Assembly: GCF_046600715.1 (NCBI RefSeq)
Contig: NZ_JBJMAV010000004.1
Location: 230,992-294,991, forward strand
DNA length: 64,000 nt
From: Lysobacter_C viscosus
GTDB taxonomy: Bacteria > Pseudomonadota > Gammaproteobacteria > Xanthomonadales > Xanthomonadaceae
Direction of reading: 5' to 3'
A program made the translations under genes and the position numbers. How positions within the stretch are numbered: the stretch's first letter is position 1; each line of letters opens with the position of its first letter. Of the stretch, positions 9,426-18,913 are shown piece after piece. The notes beneath the pieces are model-generated. The model was not told the DNA's origin. It saw nothing but the letters and a program-made list of their open reading frames with translations, and did not search any database.

Positions 9426-9590
9426 GTGCTGCGCGAGGCATTCGAGGGCTACCTGCCCGAGGCGATCCTGTGGCGGCAGAAGGAGCAGTTCAGCGATGGC
9501 GTCGGCTACGACTGGATGACGGCCTCAAGGCACATGCGGCCGAGCACGTCAGCGACCGCGAGTGCGGCACGCTGGCGGCAACGCCGTTTA
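9426..9590 (+). pseudogene. asnB: asparagine synthetase B remnant
   Basis: Translation gives LREAFEGYLPEAILWRQKEQ followed by FSDGVGYDW, which closely matches an internal C-terminal segment of AsnB. In E. coli AsnB the WRQKEQFSDGVGY motif lies about 450 residues into a ~554-residue protein. After GYDW the frame shifts: the next conserved part, GLKAHAAEHVSD, continues in the frame that later joins the DUF808 gene. A TAG precedes the fragment and nothing else of asnB is visible, so only about 50 codons remain. In related Xanthomonadaceae asnB lies near dapE (from memory), so this looks like the decayed native gene rather than an import. Confidence 0.82.
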
Positions 9591-9649
9591 CACCCGTGGA
9601 CACCCCGTGGGTGACAATGCGCGCCATTCTTCGTGACGACGGATACCCC

Positions 9650-10570
<921 letters not shown>

Positions 10571-10600
10571 TGCGGGTGCGCGGCGCCGTGGCCTGCCCTG

Positions 10601-10716
10601 GAGGAGCGGCTTCAGCCGAGGTGCGTCCACCACGCCCTGTAGGAGCGACGTAAGTCGCGATGTGCATCAGCGTGCGACGCAAGCGTGTTTCGGTCGCGAC
10701 TTACGTCGCTCCTACA
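10601..10716. repeat. REP cluster, three units
   Basis: A degenerate GGAGCGGCTTCAGCCG unit lies at 10601-10619. A GTAGGAGCGACGTAAGTCGCGA unit is at about 10639-10660, and its inverted copy is at about 10694-10715. The two opposed units can pair into one long hairpin between the convergent DUF808 and tpm genes. Confidence 0.87.
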
Positions 10717-10769
10717 AGGGTGTCGTGGGGGTCGTTGATGAAACCGTTCCCGCAAAGCCCGCGGCGTGC

Positions 10770-11426
10770 TCAGCGGCGCTGCAGCCGGTAGGCCACGGTC
10801 TCCAGCGAGGTGACGCCGTCGGCCACGAACCCCGGCTGGGACGCCAGGATGTCGCGCCGTTCCAGGACCTCGACGGTCCAGTCACGGCCATACAGGTCGC
10901 GCACCTCTCCCTCGTCCACGGGGAACGGCGGGCCGGCCTTTTCGTGCGGCGGGTACTCCAGCGTGACCAGCAGTCCGCGGCAGCCCGCCGGCAGGCGTGC
11001 GTACAGCTCGTGGACGTAGCGTCGGCGCAGGTCGGGTGGCAGGGCGATCAGCGCGGCGCGGTCGAACACGCCTTCACAGTCGGCCAGCACGCCGGCATCC
11101 AGTGCGAAGGCATCGCCGTGGATGAGCTCGATCGGTCCGGCGGCGTAGTGCACGCCATGGCGTGATTCGCGGCGTTCCGGCGCCAGGCCGTGTTCCTCGA
11201 AGAACGCCTCCACGGCCTGCCGTGACAGCTCCACCCCCAGCACCCGGTGGCCCTGCGCCGCCAGCCACGCCATGTCCAGCGACTTGCCGGCCAGCGGCAC
11301 GAACACGCGCGCGCCGGTGGGCAGCCCGAGCGTCGGCCAGTACCGGACCAACAGCGGGGTCGGCGCGTCCTGGTGGAAGCCGATGCGGTTCTCCGACCAG
11401 CGCTGGAGCCAGAAATCAGGGTGCAT
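10770..11426 (-). CDS. tpm: thiopurine S-methyltransferase family protein
   Basis: A 218-residue SAM-dependent methyltransferase. It matches the bacterial TPMT family from the N-terminus (MHPDFWLQRWSENRIGFHQ) through the SAM-binding region RVFVPLAGKSLDMAWLA and the segment FDRAALIALPPDLRRRY. Bacterial Tpm enzymes methylate thiopurines and are linked to tellurite and selenium methylation. The physiological substrate here is not evident. The gene is monocistronic, with parC upstream on the same strand but about 170 bases away. Confidence 0.93.
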   Translation of the reverse strand: MHPDFWLQRWSENRIGFHQDAPTPLLVRYWPTLGLPTGARVFVPLAGKSLDMAWLAAQGHRVLGVELSRQAVEAFFEEHGLAPERRESRHGVHYAAGPIELIHGDAFALDAGVLADCEGVFDRAALIALPPDLRRRYVHELYARLPAGCRGLLVTLEYPPHEKAGPPFPVDEGEVRDLYGRDWTVEVLERRDILASQPGFVADGVTSLETVAYRLQRR

Positions 11427-11599
11427 GGGTGTGCTCCGTGTGTGTGTCCCGGGATCCTCTGCCGGCTGCCCACCCGGTCGCGGCAGCGTGGCGCCGTCGA
11501 CTCACTCGGCCGACCCGGCGTCCGTCTTTTGTCGCGCAGGGATCAGGCCCGGTTGCGACACGGTTCCATCGCGCCGCCGCGCGCGATGGAACACGCTTC

Positions 11600-13843
11600 C
11601 TATTCGACACCCAGGCCTTCGACCTTCTGCCACCCCCTCGGCAACAACCCACCCCGGGTAGCGCGTCCACCGATGTAGGCGTCCAGGTCCTTCCACGACA
11701 GGGTCATGGTGCGGGCGCCGGACCTGACCGACAACGTCGTGCCGGGCGACACGACGGCAACGGCCACGACGCGTTCGGTGCCGAGCTTGGCCTTGGGGAT
11801 GTCGATCAGCTTGTTGCCCTTGCCCTTGTCCAGCTCGGGCAGCTCGGCAACGGGGAAGGCCAGCAGGTGGCCGGCGCTGGTGGCGACCACCACGCGGTCG
11901 TTGTCGAGGTCGGCCACTGCCGCAGGCTGCACGACCCTGGCGCCCGGGGTCAGCGACAGCATCGCCTTGCCGGCCTTGTTGCGGCCGACCAGGTTGTCGA
12001 AGCGGGTGACGAAGCCGTAGCCGTGGCTGCTGGCCAGCACGAAGCGGGTGTCCGGCTCGCCGCTGGCGACAGCCTGGAACGACGCGCCCGGGGCCGGCGA
12101 GAAGCGGCCGGTCAGCGGCTCGCCATTGCCGCGCGCCGAGGGCAGCCCGTGCACCAGGGTGGAGTAGGCGCGGCCGTTGGAGTCCAGGAACGCCACCTGT
12201 TGCGTGCTGCGGCCGCGCGCGAACGCCAGCAGCGCATCGCCGTCGCGGTAGCTCAGGCCGGCGGCGTCGATATCCCCGCCCTTGGCCGCGCGCACCCAGC
12301 CCTTCTCGCTGAGCACCACGGTCATCGGCTCGCTGGGCACCAGCTCGGTCTCGCTCAGGGCCTGCGCGGCGCCGCGCGATACCAGTGGCGAGCGGCGCGC
12401 ATCACCGAACTTCCTGGCATCGGCCAGCAGCTCGTCCTTGATCATCTTCTTGAGCCTGGCCTTGCTGCCGAGGGTGGCGACCAGGCGGTCGCGCTCGCTG
12501 GCCAGTTCGTCCTGCTCGCCGCGGATCTTCATTTCCTCCAGCCGCGCCAGCTGCCGCAGGCGGGTCTCGAGGATGTAGTCGACCTGCTCGTCGGACAGCT
12601 CGAAGCGCGCCTGCAGCACCGGCCGCGGCTCGTCCTCGCTGCGGATGATGCGGATCACCTCGTCCAGGTTGAGGAAGGCGACCAGCAGGCCCTCCAGCAG
12701 GTGCATGCGGCGCTCGACCTTGTCCAGCCGGTGCTTGAGGCGGCGGGTGACGGTGTCGCTGCGGAAGGTCAGCCACTCGGCCAGGAACGCCTTGAGCCCC
12801 TTCACCTGCGGGCGCCCGTCCAGCCCGATCACGTTGAGGTTGACCCGGTAGCTCTTCTCCAGGTCGGTGGTCGCGAACAGGTGGCCCATCAGCTGGTCGA
12901 TGTCGACCCGGTTGCTGCGCGGGACCAGCACGATGCGGGTCGGGTTGGCGTGGTCCGACTCGTCGCGCAGGTCCTCCAGCCAGGGAAGCTTCTTGGCCCG
13001 CATCTGCGCGGCGATCTGCTCGATCACCTTGCCCGGCGAGGCCTGGTGTGGCAGCGCGGTGACGACGATGTTGGTGCCGTCCTTTCCGTAGATGGCCCGG
13101 GCGCGCACGCTGCCGTGGCCGGTCTCGTACATCGCCAGCAGGTCCGCGCGCGGGGTGATGATCTCCGCGGCGGTCGGGTAATCCGGGCCGAGCACGTGCT
13201 CGCACAGGTCGCGGGTGGTCGCGTCGGGGTCCTCCAGCAGGCGCACGCAGGCGCTGACCACCTCGTTGAGGTTGTGCGGCGGGACGTCGGTGGCCATGCC
13301 GACCGCGATGCCGGTGGTGCCGTTGAGCAACAGGTGCGGCAGCCGAGCCGGCATCCACGAGGGTTCTTCCAGGGTGCCGTCGAAGTTGGGATCCCAGTCG
13401 ACCGTGCCGTGGGCCAGTTCGCCCAGCAGCACCTCGGCGATCGGGGTCAGCCGCGATTCGGTGTAGCGCATCGCCGCGAACGACTTGGGGTCGTCGCTGG
13501 AGCCGAAGTTGCCCTGGCCCTCCACCAGCGGGTAGCGGTACGAGAACGGCTGCGCCATCAGCACCATCGCTTCGTAGCAGGCGCTGTCGCCGTGCGGGTG
13601 GAACTTGCCGATCACGTCGCCGATGGTGCGCGCGGACTTCTTGGGCTTGGCCGTGGCGTTGAGCCCCAGCTCGCTCATCGCGTAGATGATCCGGCGCTGC
13701 ACCGGCTTGAGGCCGTCGCCCAGGAAGGGCAGGGCGCGGTCGAGCACCACGTACATCGAGTAGTCGAGGTAGGCGCGCTCGGCGTACTCGCGCAGCGGGA
13801 TGGTCTCGAAGCCATGGAAGGCGGGTCGTACGGGGTCGGTCAT
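11600..13843 (-). CDS. parC: DNA topoisomerase IV subunit A
   Basis: The DNA-breaking subunit of topoisomerase IV, which decatenates sister chromosomes. The 747-residue product starts MTDPVRPAFHGFETIPLREY as expected. The active-site tyrosine is Y127 in AAMRYTESRL. The quinolone-resistance region HPHGDSACYEAM has S87 and E91, equivalent to E. coli S80 and E84, both unmutated. The C-terminal domain carries the degenerate beta-pinwheel repeats typical of ParC rather than the complete GyrA-box set. parE is not in the window. Confidence 0.96.
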   Translation of the reverse strand: MTDPVRPAFHGFETIPLREYAERAYLDYSMYVVLDRALPFLGDGLKPVQRRIIYAMSELGLNATAKPKKSARTIGDVIGKFHPHGDSACYEAMVLMAQPFSYRYPLVEGQGNFGSSDDPKSFAAMRYTESRLTPIAEVLLGELAHGTVDWDPNFDGTLEEPSWMPARLPHLLLNGTTGIAVGMATDVPPHNLNEVVSACVRLLEDPDATTRDLCEHVLGPDYPTAAEIITPRADLLAMYETGHGSVRARAIYGKDGTNIVVTALPHQASPGKVIEQIAAQMRAKKLPWLEDLRDESDHANPTRIVLVPRSNRVDIDQLMGHLFATTDLEKSYRVNLNVIGLDGRPQVKGLKAFLAEWLTFRSDTVTRRLKHRLDKVERRMHLLEGLLVAFLNLDEVIRIIRSEDEPRPVLQARFELSDEQVDYILETRLRQLARLEEMKIRGEQDELASERDRLVATLGSKARLKKMIKDELLADARKFGDARRSPLVSRGAAQALSETELVPSEPMTVVLSEKGWVRAAKGGDIDAAGLSYRDGDALLAFARGRSTQQVAFLDSNGRAYSTLVHGLPSARGNGEPLTGRFSPAPGASFQAVASGEPDTRFVLASSHGYGFVTRFDNLVGRNKAGKAMLSLTPGARVVQPAAVADLDNDRVVVATSAGHLLAFPVAELPELDKGKGNKLIDIPKAKLGTERVVAVAVVSPGTTLSVRSGARTMTLSWKDLDAYIGGRATRGGLLPRGWQKVEGLGVE

Positions 13844-14305
13844 GGCGGTGCGGGGATTCCGGTCGGTTGCCGCGTGATTCTAGCGGCGGGGCGGCGGCGC
13901 TCGGCCGGGCAGTTTGCGTGCCGCCGCGGGCGGGGGGCAGATCGGGACGGCGCGCGGGCGGGCCGTGCTACCGCCCGGGAGCGGCCACGCGGTGCGAATC
14001 GCGGGGCTCCGGTGGCTGGAAATGGAAACGGGCGACGCGCTAAGGCGTCGCCCGGTCGGATGCGGAGCGACGGTAGCCCCGATCCCGGCCCGCTTCAAGC
14101 CCGCCCCGCCCCGATGAATCCAACGCCGTGCACAAGGCGTATCTCCCGGCAACTCCAGTGCGCAGGTCCATCCGTGTCCAGTCATCCGTCCACGCCCGGA
14201 CAGCTCCCGGTCCGCGGCCCCGTCCATCGACGCGCCCGGCGGCGAACCGTTGCCGCCCGGTCTTGGCTACACTCGGCCACGACCACCACAGGGGCCGCGA
14301 CCGCC
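13844..14305. other. intergenic region between parC and the sigma-factor gene
   Basis: A 462-base divergent intergenic region with no recognisable gene. A perfect 9-bp hairpin (GGGCGACGC-gctaag-GCGTCGCCC) lies at 14030-14053 without a clear T-tract. TACACT at about 14269 resembles a -10 element upstream of the sigma-factor ATG, but no matching -35 is evident. Confidence 0.45.
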
Positions 14306-14881
14306 ATGGGCGAGACACAGGCAGTGCAGGAAGCCACCACCACGGCCGAATTGGCGGACCACCTGGTGGCGGTTGCAGGGGGCGATCGCCGTGCGTTCGA
14401 GCGGGTGTACACCGCTACGTCGTCAAAGCTGTTCGGGGTGTGCCTGCGGGTGCTGCCGGACCGCCAGGAAGCCGAGGACGTGCTGCAGGAGGTCTACGCC
14501 ACCGTCTGGCGCAAGGCCGGGCAGTTCGATGCCAGCCGCGCCAGCCCGATCACCTGGCTGGCCATGATCGCGCGCAACAAGGCCATCGACCGGCTGCGCG
14601 CCACCCCATCCGCCGCGCGCACCGCGCCGATCGAACTGGCCGAGACGGTCGCCGACCCCGCCGCATCACCGGTGTCGGAAGCCGAGGCCTCGGTGGACCG
14701 CGAGCGGCTGGGCTACTGCATGGACCAGCTGGAGACCCGCCGGCGCTCGCTGATCCGCACCGCCTTCTTCGAAGGCGCGACATATGAAGAACTGGCCCAG
14801 CGCATCGGCTCGCCCATCGGCTCGGTCAAGAGCTGGATCCGGCGAGGCCTGATGCAACTGCGCGCGTGCCTGGAGCAATGA
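14306..14881 (+). CDS. ECF sigma factor (SigK-like)
   Basis: A 191-residue extracytoplasmic-function sigma factor. Region 2 spans about residues 30-95, with RVLPDRQEAEDVLQEVYATV and the SPITWLAMIARNKAIDRLR motif. Region 4 lies at about 135-190, with FFEGATYEELAQRIGSPIGS followed by VKSWIRRGLMQLR, a helix-turn-helix. The stop overlaps an ATG of the next gene, an RskA-like anti-sigma factor. The pair therefore forms a signalling unit that probably activates itself and the lipid-modification genes downstream. ECF factors beside such lipid operons in other proteobacteria usually pair with ChrR; this pair is instead of the SigK/RskA type. Confidence 0.92.
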   Translation: MGETQAVQEATTTAELADHLVAVAGGDRRAFERVYTATSSKLFGVCLRVLPDRQEAEDVLQEVYATVWRKAGQFDASRASPITWLAMIARNKAIDRLRATPSAARTAPIELAETVADPAASPVSEAEASVDRERLGYCMDQLETRRRSLIRTAFFEGATYEELAQRIGSPIGSVKSWIRRGLMQLRACLEQ

Positions 14882-14883
14882 GC

Positions 14884-15660
14884 ATGGACGAGCGCGACTT
14901 CGAGCAGTTCGACCAGGACCCGCCGGGCGACGACCTGCAGGCGGCCGAATACGTGCTTGGCGTGCAGGCGGGCGATGAGCGCCGCCGCAGCGAGGCGCGC
15001 ATGGCCGCCGAACCCGCGTTCGCCGCGCTGGTCGCGCAGTGGGAATACCGCTTTGCCGCGCTGATCGCGGAGATCGCCCCGGTGCCCGTCCCCGCGCACC
15101 TGTGGCCCCGGCTGCGCACGCACCTGGGCTGGCTGGCGGTGGAAGGCGCGCGCGCGCCGTTGACGCAACGCGTGTCGTTCTGGCGCGGCGCCACCGCCGC
15201 TGCGCTGGCAACGGCCGCCGCCCTTGCAGTGGTGGCCGTGCTTCGGCCCATGCCCGGCCCGGTGCCCACGACGCCGCCGGTGGCGGTGGCGCCCGATCCG
15301 GTCGCACCCCCCGCCGAGCAGCCAAAGCCGGTGGTGGTGCTGGTGCGCGACGACGGCCAGACCGGTTGGCTCGCTGCGGTCGATGCCGCCACCGGTGCCG
15401 TGACCATGACGCCGGTGCCGACACCGGGCGATCCGGATGGCCGGGTCGGCGAACTGTGGCTGATTCCGCAGGGCGGGGCGCCGCTGTCGCTGGGCTTCGT
15501 GTCCAGCGAGCGGGCGCATACCGTCGGCGTCCCCGATGCGCTGCGCGCGCACCTGGCGGTGGGGTCGACCCTGGCGATCTCGCTGGAGCCGGAGGCAGGC
15601 ATTCCGCATGCCGCGCCGACCGGGCCGGTGGTGGCGCAGGGCAGCATCCTGACGCTCTGA
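14884..15660 (+). CDS. RskA-like anti-sigma factor, single-pass membrane protein
   Basis: A 258-residue protein whose cytoplasmic N-terminus (EYVLGVQAGDERRRSEARMA) would hold the sigma factor. One transmembrane helix spans about residues 101-121 (RGATAAALATAAALAVVAVL). The periplasmic C-terminus matches the RskA family (GELWLIPQGGAPLSLGFV). There is no HxxxCxxC zinc anti-sigma motif and no cupin, so it is not ChrR-like. The ATG at 14884 is favoured because GGAG lies 8 bases upstream. An earlier ATG at 14878 overlaps the sigma stop. Release by regulated proteolysis is expected from family knowledge, but the signal is unknown. Confidence 0.88.
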   Translation: MDERDFEQFDQDPPGDDLQAAEYVLGVQAGDERRRSEARMAAEPAFAALVAQWEYRFAALIAEIAPVPVPAHLWPRLRTHLGWLAVEGARAPLTQRVSFWRGATAAALATAAALAVVAVLRPMPGPVPTTPPVAVAPDPVAPPAEQPKPVVVLVRDDGQTGWLAAVDAATGAVTMTPVPTPGDPDGRVGELWLIPQGGAPLSLGFVSSERAHTVGVPDALRAHLAVGSTLAISLEPEAGIPHAAPTGPVVAQGSILTL

Positions 15661-15800
15661 GGCGGTGCCCCGCGCACCCCGGTGTCCGGGTGTGCAGGGA
15701 ACAGGGTGGCCGCGGCGCATGTCGCGCTGCCACCCTTTCGCGACCGACCTTGGCGTGAGCCGCCTGCATCCGCCCCCATGGCTGGCCCGTATGTGCAGGC

Positions 15801-16838
15801 ATGGATTCCACCGCCACCCCGCGACCGTTCCCCGCCGATGCTCTGGATGACGCGGCCGATGCGGCCAATGCCGACGTCCTCGTAGCGACCGCATCCCCTT
15901 CGCGGCCACGCACCGCCCCTGCCAGCGGCGCATGGGCCCGTATTCGCCGCTGGTTCGACACCGCGACCGACGGCCCCGACGGCCCCGACGCGGACCGCGT
16001 CGACTGGCTGCGAGCCGTGCCCTTCGTTGGTCTGCACCTTGCGTGCCTGGCAGTCTTCTGGGTCGGCGTGTCCCCGGTTGCGCTCGCCGTGGCGGGGGCG
16101 CTGTACGCGGTGCGGATGTTCGCACTGACCGGCTTCTACCACCGCTACTTCTCGCACCGCACCTTCCGGACCTCGCGCGCGATGCAGTTCGCGTTCGCGT
16201 TGATCGGCGCCTCCAGCGTGCAGCGCGGGCCGTTGTGGTGGGCCGCGCACCACCGCAACCACCACCGACACGCCGAGACCGCGCGCGATCCCCACTCGCC
16301 CACCGTCCATGGCTTCTGGCGCAGCCACGTGCTGTGGTTCCTGACCCCGCGCGGCTTCCACACCCATTGGGAACGCATCCCCGACCTGGCCAAGTACCCC
16401 GAACTGCGCTGGCTGGACCGGTTCGACACGCTGGTACCGGTGCTGCTCGCCCTGGCCCTGTACGCAACGGGCGCGCTGCTGGAACGCGTTGCCCCACAGT
16501 TGGGCACCAGCGGCGGACAGATGCTGGTGTGGGGATTCTTCGTCTCGACCGTGGTGCTGTTCCACGCCACCGTGACCATCAACTCGCTCGCCCACGTCTT
16601 TGGCAGCCGCCGGTTCGACACCCGTGACGACAGCCGCAACAACCTGTGGCTGGCGCTGCTCACCTTCGGCGAGGGCTGGCACAACAACCACCACTTCTTC
16701 CCCGGTACCGTGCGCCAGGGCTTTCGCTGGTGGGAGGTCGACCTGACCTGGTACGGCCTGCGCGCGATGGCCGCGCTCGGGCTGGTGCACGACCTCAAGC
16801 CGATCCCGGACTGGGTGCTGGCCAGGGCGAGGGAGTGA
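15801..16838 (+). CDS. membrane fatty acyl desaturase (delta-9 type)
   Basis: A 345-residue integral membrane di-iron desaturase. The three histidine boxes are intact: HRYFSH (114-119), HHRNHH (150-155) and WHNNHH (292-297). Two hydrophobic hairpins lie around residues 72-110 and 210-262. The first ~65 residues are an Ala/Asp-rich extension of no known role. It should introduce a cis double bond into acyl chains, the substrate for the cyclopropane/methyl-type enzymes that follow. It starts 140 bases after the anti-sigma gene, a gap that could carry its own promoter, and is followed after 3 bases by the FAD gene. Confidence 0.93.
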   Translation: MDSTATPRPFPADALDDAADAANADVLVATASPSRPRTAPASGAWARIRRWFDTATDGPDGPDADRVDWLRAVPFVGLHLACLAVFWVGVSPVALAVAGALYAVRMFALTGFYHRYFSHRTFRTSRAMQFAFALIGASSVQRGPLWWAAHHRNHHRHAETARDPHSPTVHGFWRSHVLWFLTPRGFHTHWERIPDLAKYPELRWLDRFDTLVPVLLALALYATGALLERVAPQLGTSGGQMLVWGFFVSTVVLFHATVTINSLAHVFGSRRFDTRDDSRNNLWLALLTFGEGWHNNHHFFPGTVRQGFRWWEVDLTWYGLRAMAALGLVHDLKPIPDWVLARARE

Positions 16839-16841
16839 CCG

Positions 16842-18143
16842 ATGCGCATCGCGGTCATCGGCAGCGGTATCGCGGGCCTGGCATCGGCGTGGCTGCTCTC
16901 GCGGCGCCACGAGGTGACCCTGTTCGAGGCCGAACCCCGGCTGGGCGGGCACACCCACACCCACGACATCCTGGTGCAGGGTCGGCCATACCGGGTGGAT
17001 ACCGGCTTCATCGTTTTCAACCCGGCGCACTACCCGCTGCTGCAGCGGCTGTTCGCCGAGTTGGGCGTGGCCTCGCGGCCGACCACCATGAGCTTCTCGG
17101 TACGCAACGAGGCCAGCGGCCTGGAGTACAACGCCACCGACCTGGATGGCCTGTTCTGCCAGCGCCGCAACCTGGTATCCGGGCGGTTCTGGGGAATGCT
17201 GCGGGACCTGCGGCGGTTCTACCGGGAGGCGCCGGTCCTGCTGGAAACCGCGGACCCCGGGCCAAGCCTGGGCGACTACCTGCGCGAGCACCGGTACGGC
17301 GCCGCCTTCCGCGACGAGCACCTGGTGCCGATGGCGTCGGCACTGTGGTCGTCCTCCTGCGACGACATCCTCTCGTTCCCGGCGCGCTACCTGGTCCAGT
17401 TCATGGCCAACCACCAGATGCTGCAGGTGTCGGGCCGGCCGCAGTGGCGGGTGGTGCAGGGCGGGTCGTCGACCTATATCGAGGCGATGCGCCAGCGCTG
17501 GCGGGTGCGCGAGCGGATCGCCTGCCGGGTGCACGCGCTGCGGCGCGACGCCGACGGGGTCGAGGTGGAATCGATCATCGGCCGCGAGCGCTTCGACCAC
17601 GCCGTGCTGGCCTGCCACGGCGACCAGGCCTTGCGGCTGCTGGCCGATGCCGGCCCGGCCGAGCGCGACATCCTCGGCGCGATTCGCTACCAGTCCAACG
17701 ACACCGTGTTGCACACCGACGCACGCCTGCTGCCGCGCAACCGCAAGGCGTGGGCGGCGTGGAACGCACTGCTGCCGCGCGAGCCCGGCGACGCGTGCAC
17801 GGTCAGCTATTGCATGAACCTGCTGCAGGGCCTGGATGCGCCCGAGCCGCTGGTGGTGACACTCAACCGCACCGGCGCGATCGACCCGGCGCGGGTGTTG
17901 CGGCGGATGGATTACCGCCATCCGCTGTACTCGCATGCATCGGTGGCCGCGCAGGCGCGCAAGGTCGAGATCCAGGGCCGCAGGCGCACGTGGTTCGCCG
18001 GTGCGTACTGGGGCTGGGGCTTCCACGAGGACGGCATCCGCAGCGCGGTGGAGGTGGCACGCGCGCTCGGCGTGGCATGGGACGCCACGTCGACCTTTGC
18101 CAAGCCGCTGGAGCGTGACGCGGCTCGCGCGGTGCCGGCATGA
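16842..18143 (+). CDS. FAD-dependent oxidoreductase (COG2907-type)
   Basis: A 433-residue flavoprotein of the amine-oxidase/desaturase superfamily. The N-terminal dinucleotide-binding motif is GSGIAG (7-12), with the ribose-binding glutamate near residue 29 and LGGHTHTH after it. Homologues lie beside DUF1365 and Cfa genes in many proteobacteria. A related flavoprotein acts as the fatty-acid desaturase UfaD in the furan fatty acid pathway of Rhodobacter. That functional link is inference for this gene. A GGGAG ribosome site precedes the start, and the stop overlaps the DUF1365 ATG. Confidence 0.9.
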   Translation: MRIAVIGSGIAGLASAWLLSRRHEVTLFEAEPRLGGHTHTHDILVQGRPYRVDTGFIVFNPAHYPLLQRLFAELGVASRPTTMSFSVRNEASGLEYNATDLDGLFCQRRNLVSGRFWGMLRDLRRFYREAPVLLETADPGPSLGDYLREHRYGAAFRDEHLVPMASALWSSSCDDILSFPARYLVQFMANHQMLQVSGRPQWRVVQGGSSTYIEAMRQRWRVRERIACRVHALRRDADGVEVESIIGRERFDHAVLACHGDQALRLLADAGPAERDILGAIRYQSNDTVLHTDARLLPRNRKAWAAWNALLPREPGDACTVSYCMNLLQGLDAPEPLVVTLNRTGAIDPARVLRRMDYRHPLYSHASVAAQARKVEIQGRRRTWFAGAYWGWGFHEDGIRSAVEVARALGVAWDATSTFAKPLERDAARAVPA

Positions 18144-18913
18144 CCCCGGCACTCGCCAGCGCAGTCTACGAAGGTCGGGTAATGCACCGGCGCAGAAGCC
18201 CGCATGCGCACGCCTTCGGCCATTCGATGGCGCAGCTTTACATCGACCTGGCCGAGCTGCCGACGTTGTTCGACCGTCACCGGCTGTGGTCGGTCGACCG
18301 GCGCAACGCGTGCGAGTTCCGTCGCAGCGACTACCTGGGTCCGGATGAGATCCCCCTCGAGGAGGCGGTGCGGCAACGCGTACAGGCGGCCATCGGCCGG
18401 CGCCCGGCCGGACCGGTGCGCCTGCTCACGCACCTGCGCTACTTCGGCCACGCCTTCAACCCGGTCAGCTTCTACTACTGCTTCCACGCCGACGGCGTCC
18501 GCCTGGACTGCATCGTCGCGGAGATCACCAATACGCCGTGGAAGGAGCGCCATGCCTACGTGTTGCCCGTGGAAGCCGCGCGGCCCCGCGGGCGCACGCT
18601 GGAGTGGCGCTTCCCCAAGGCCTTCCATGTCTCGCCATTCATGCCGATGTCGCGCGACTACACATGGCGGTTCACCGTTCCCGGCGATTCCCTGCACGTG
18701 CACATGGACGTGTCGGCCGGGGGCCGCGACGAGTTCGACGCCACCCTTGCACTGCATCGCAGGCCGCTGGACGGGACCGCGCTCGCCCGGGTGCTGTGGG
18801 GCTATCCGCTGATGACCCTGCAGGTGGTCGGCGCGATCCACTGGCAGGCGCTGCGGCTGTGGCTCAAGGGCAACCCCGTGCACGACCACCCCACCCGCAG
18901 GAACTCCCGATGA
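18140..18913 (+). CDS. DUF1365 family protein
   Basis: A 257-residue member of DUF1365, starting with the typical SAVYEGRVMHRR motif and containing LLTHLRYFGHAFNPVSFYYC and TPWKERHAYVL. No catalytic role is established. Its constant neighbourhood with COG2907 flavoproteins and cyclopropane synthases implies a part in acyl-chain modification. Overlaps at both ends (ATGA) indicate strict translational coupling. Confidence 0.9.
   Translation: MTPALASAVYEGRVMHRRRSPHAHAFGHSMAQLYIDLAELPTLFDRHRLWSVDRRNACEFRRSDYLGPDEIPLEEAVRQRVQAAIGRRPAGPVRLLTHLRYFGHAFNPVSFYYCFHADGVRLDCIVAEITNTPWKERHAYVLPVEAARPRGRTLEWRFPKAFHVSPFMPMSRDYTWRFTVPGDSLHVHMDVSAGGRDEFDATLALHRRPLDGTALARVLWGYPLMTLQVVGAIHWQALRLWLKGNPVHDHPTRRNSR

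Noticed and set aside
14030..14053. Perfect 9-bp hairpin in the parC/sigma-factor intergenic region
   Set aside because: There is no clear T-tract in either direction and no gene ending at it, so I do not call a terminator. It is mentioned only as a structure.
15698..15723. Possible ECF promoter (GGAAC ... GTC) before the desaturase gene
   Set aside because: The spacing of 18 bases is longer than usual and the -10 part is only three bases. I could not find a matching copy upstream of the sigma-factor gene, so autoregulation evidence is missing.
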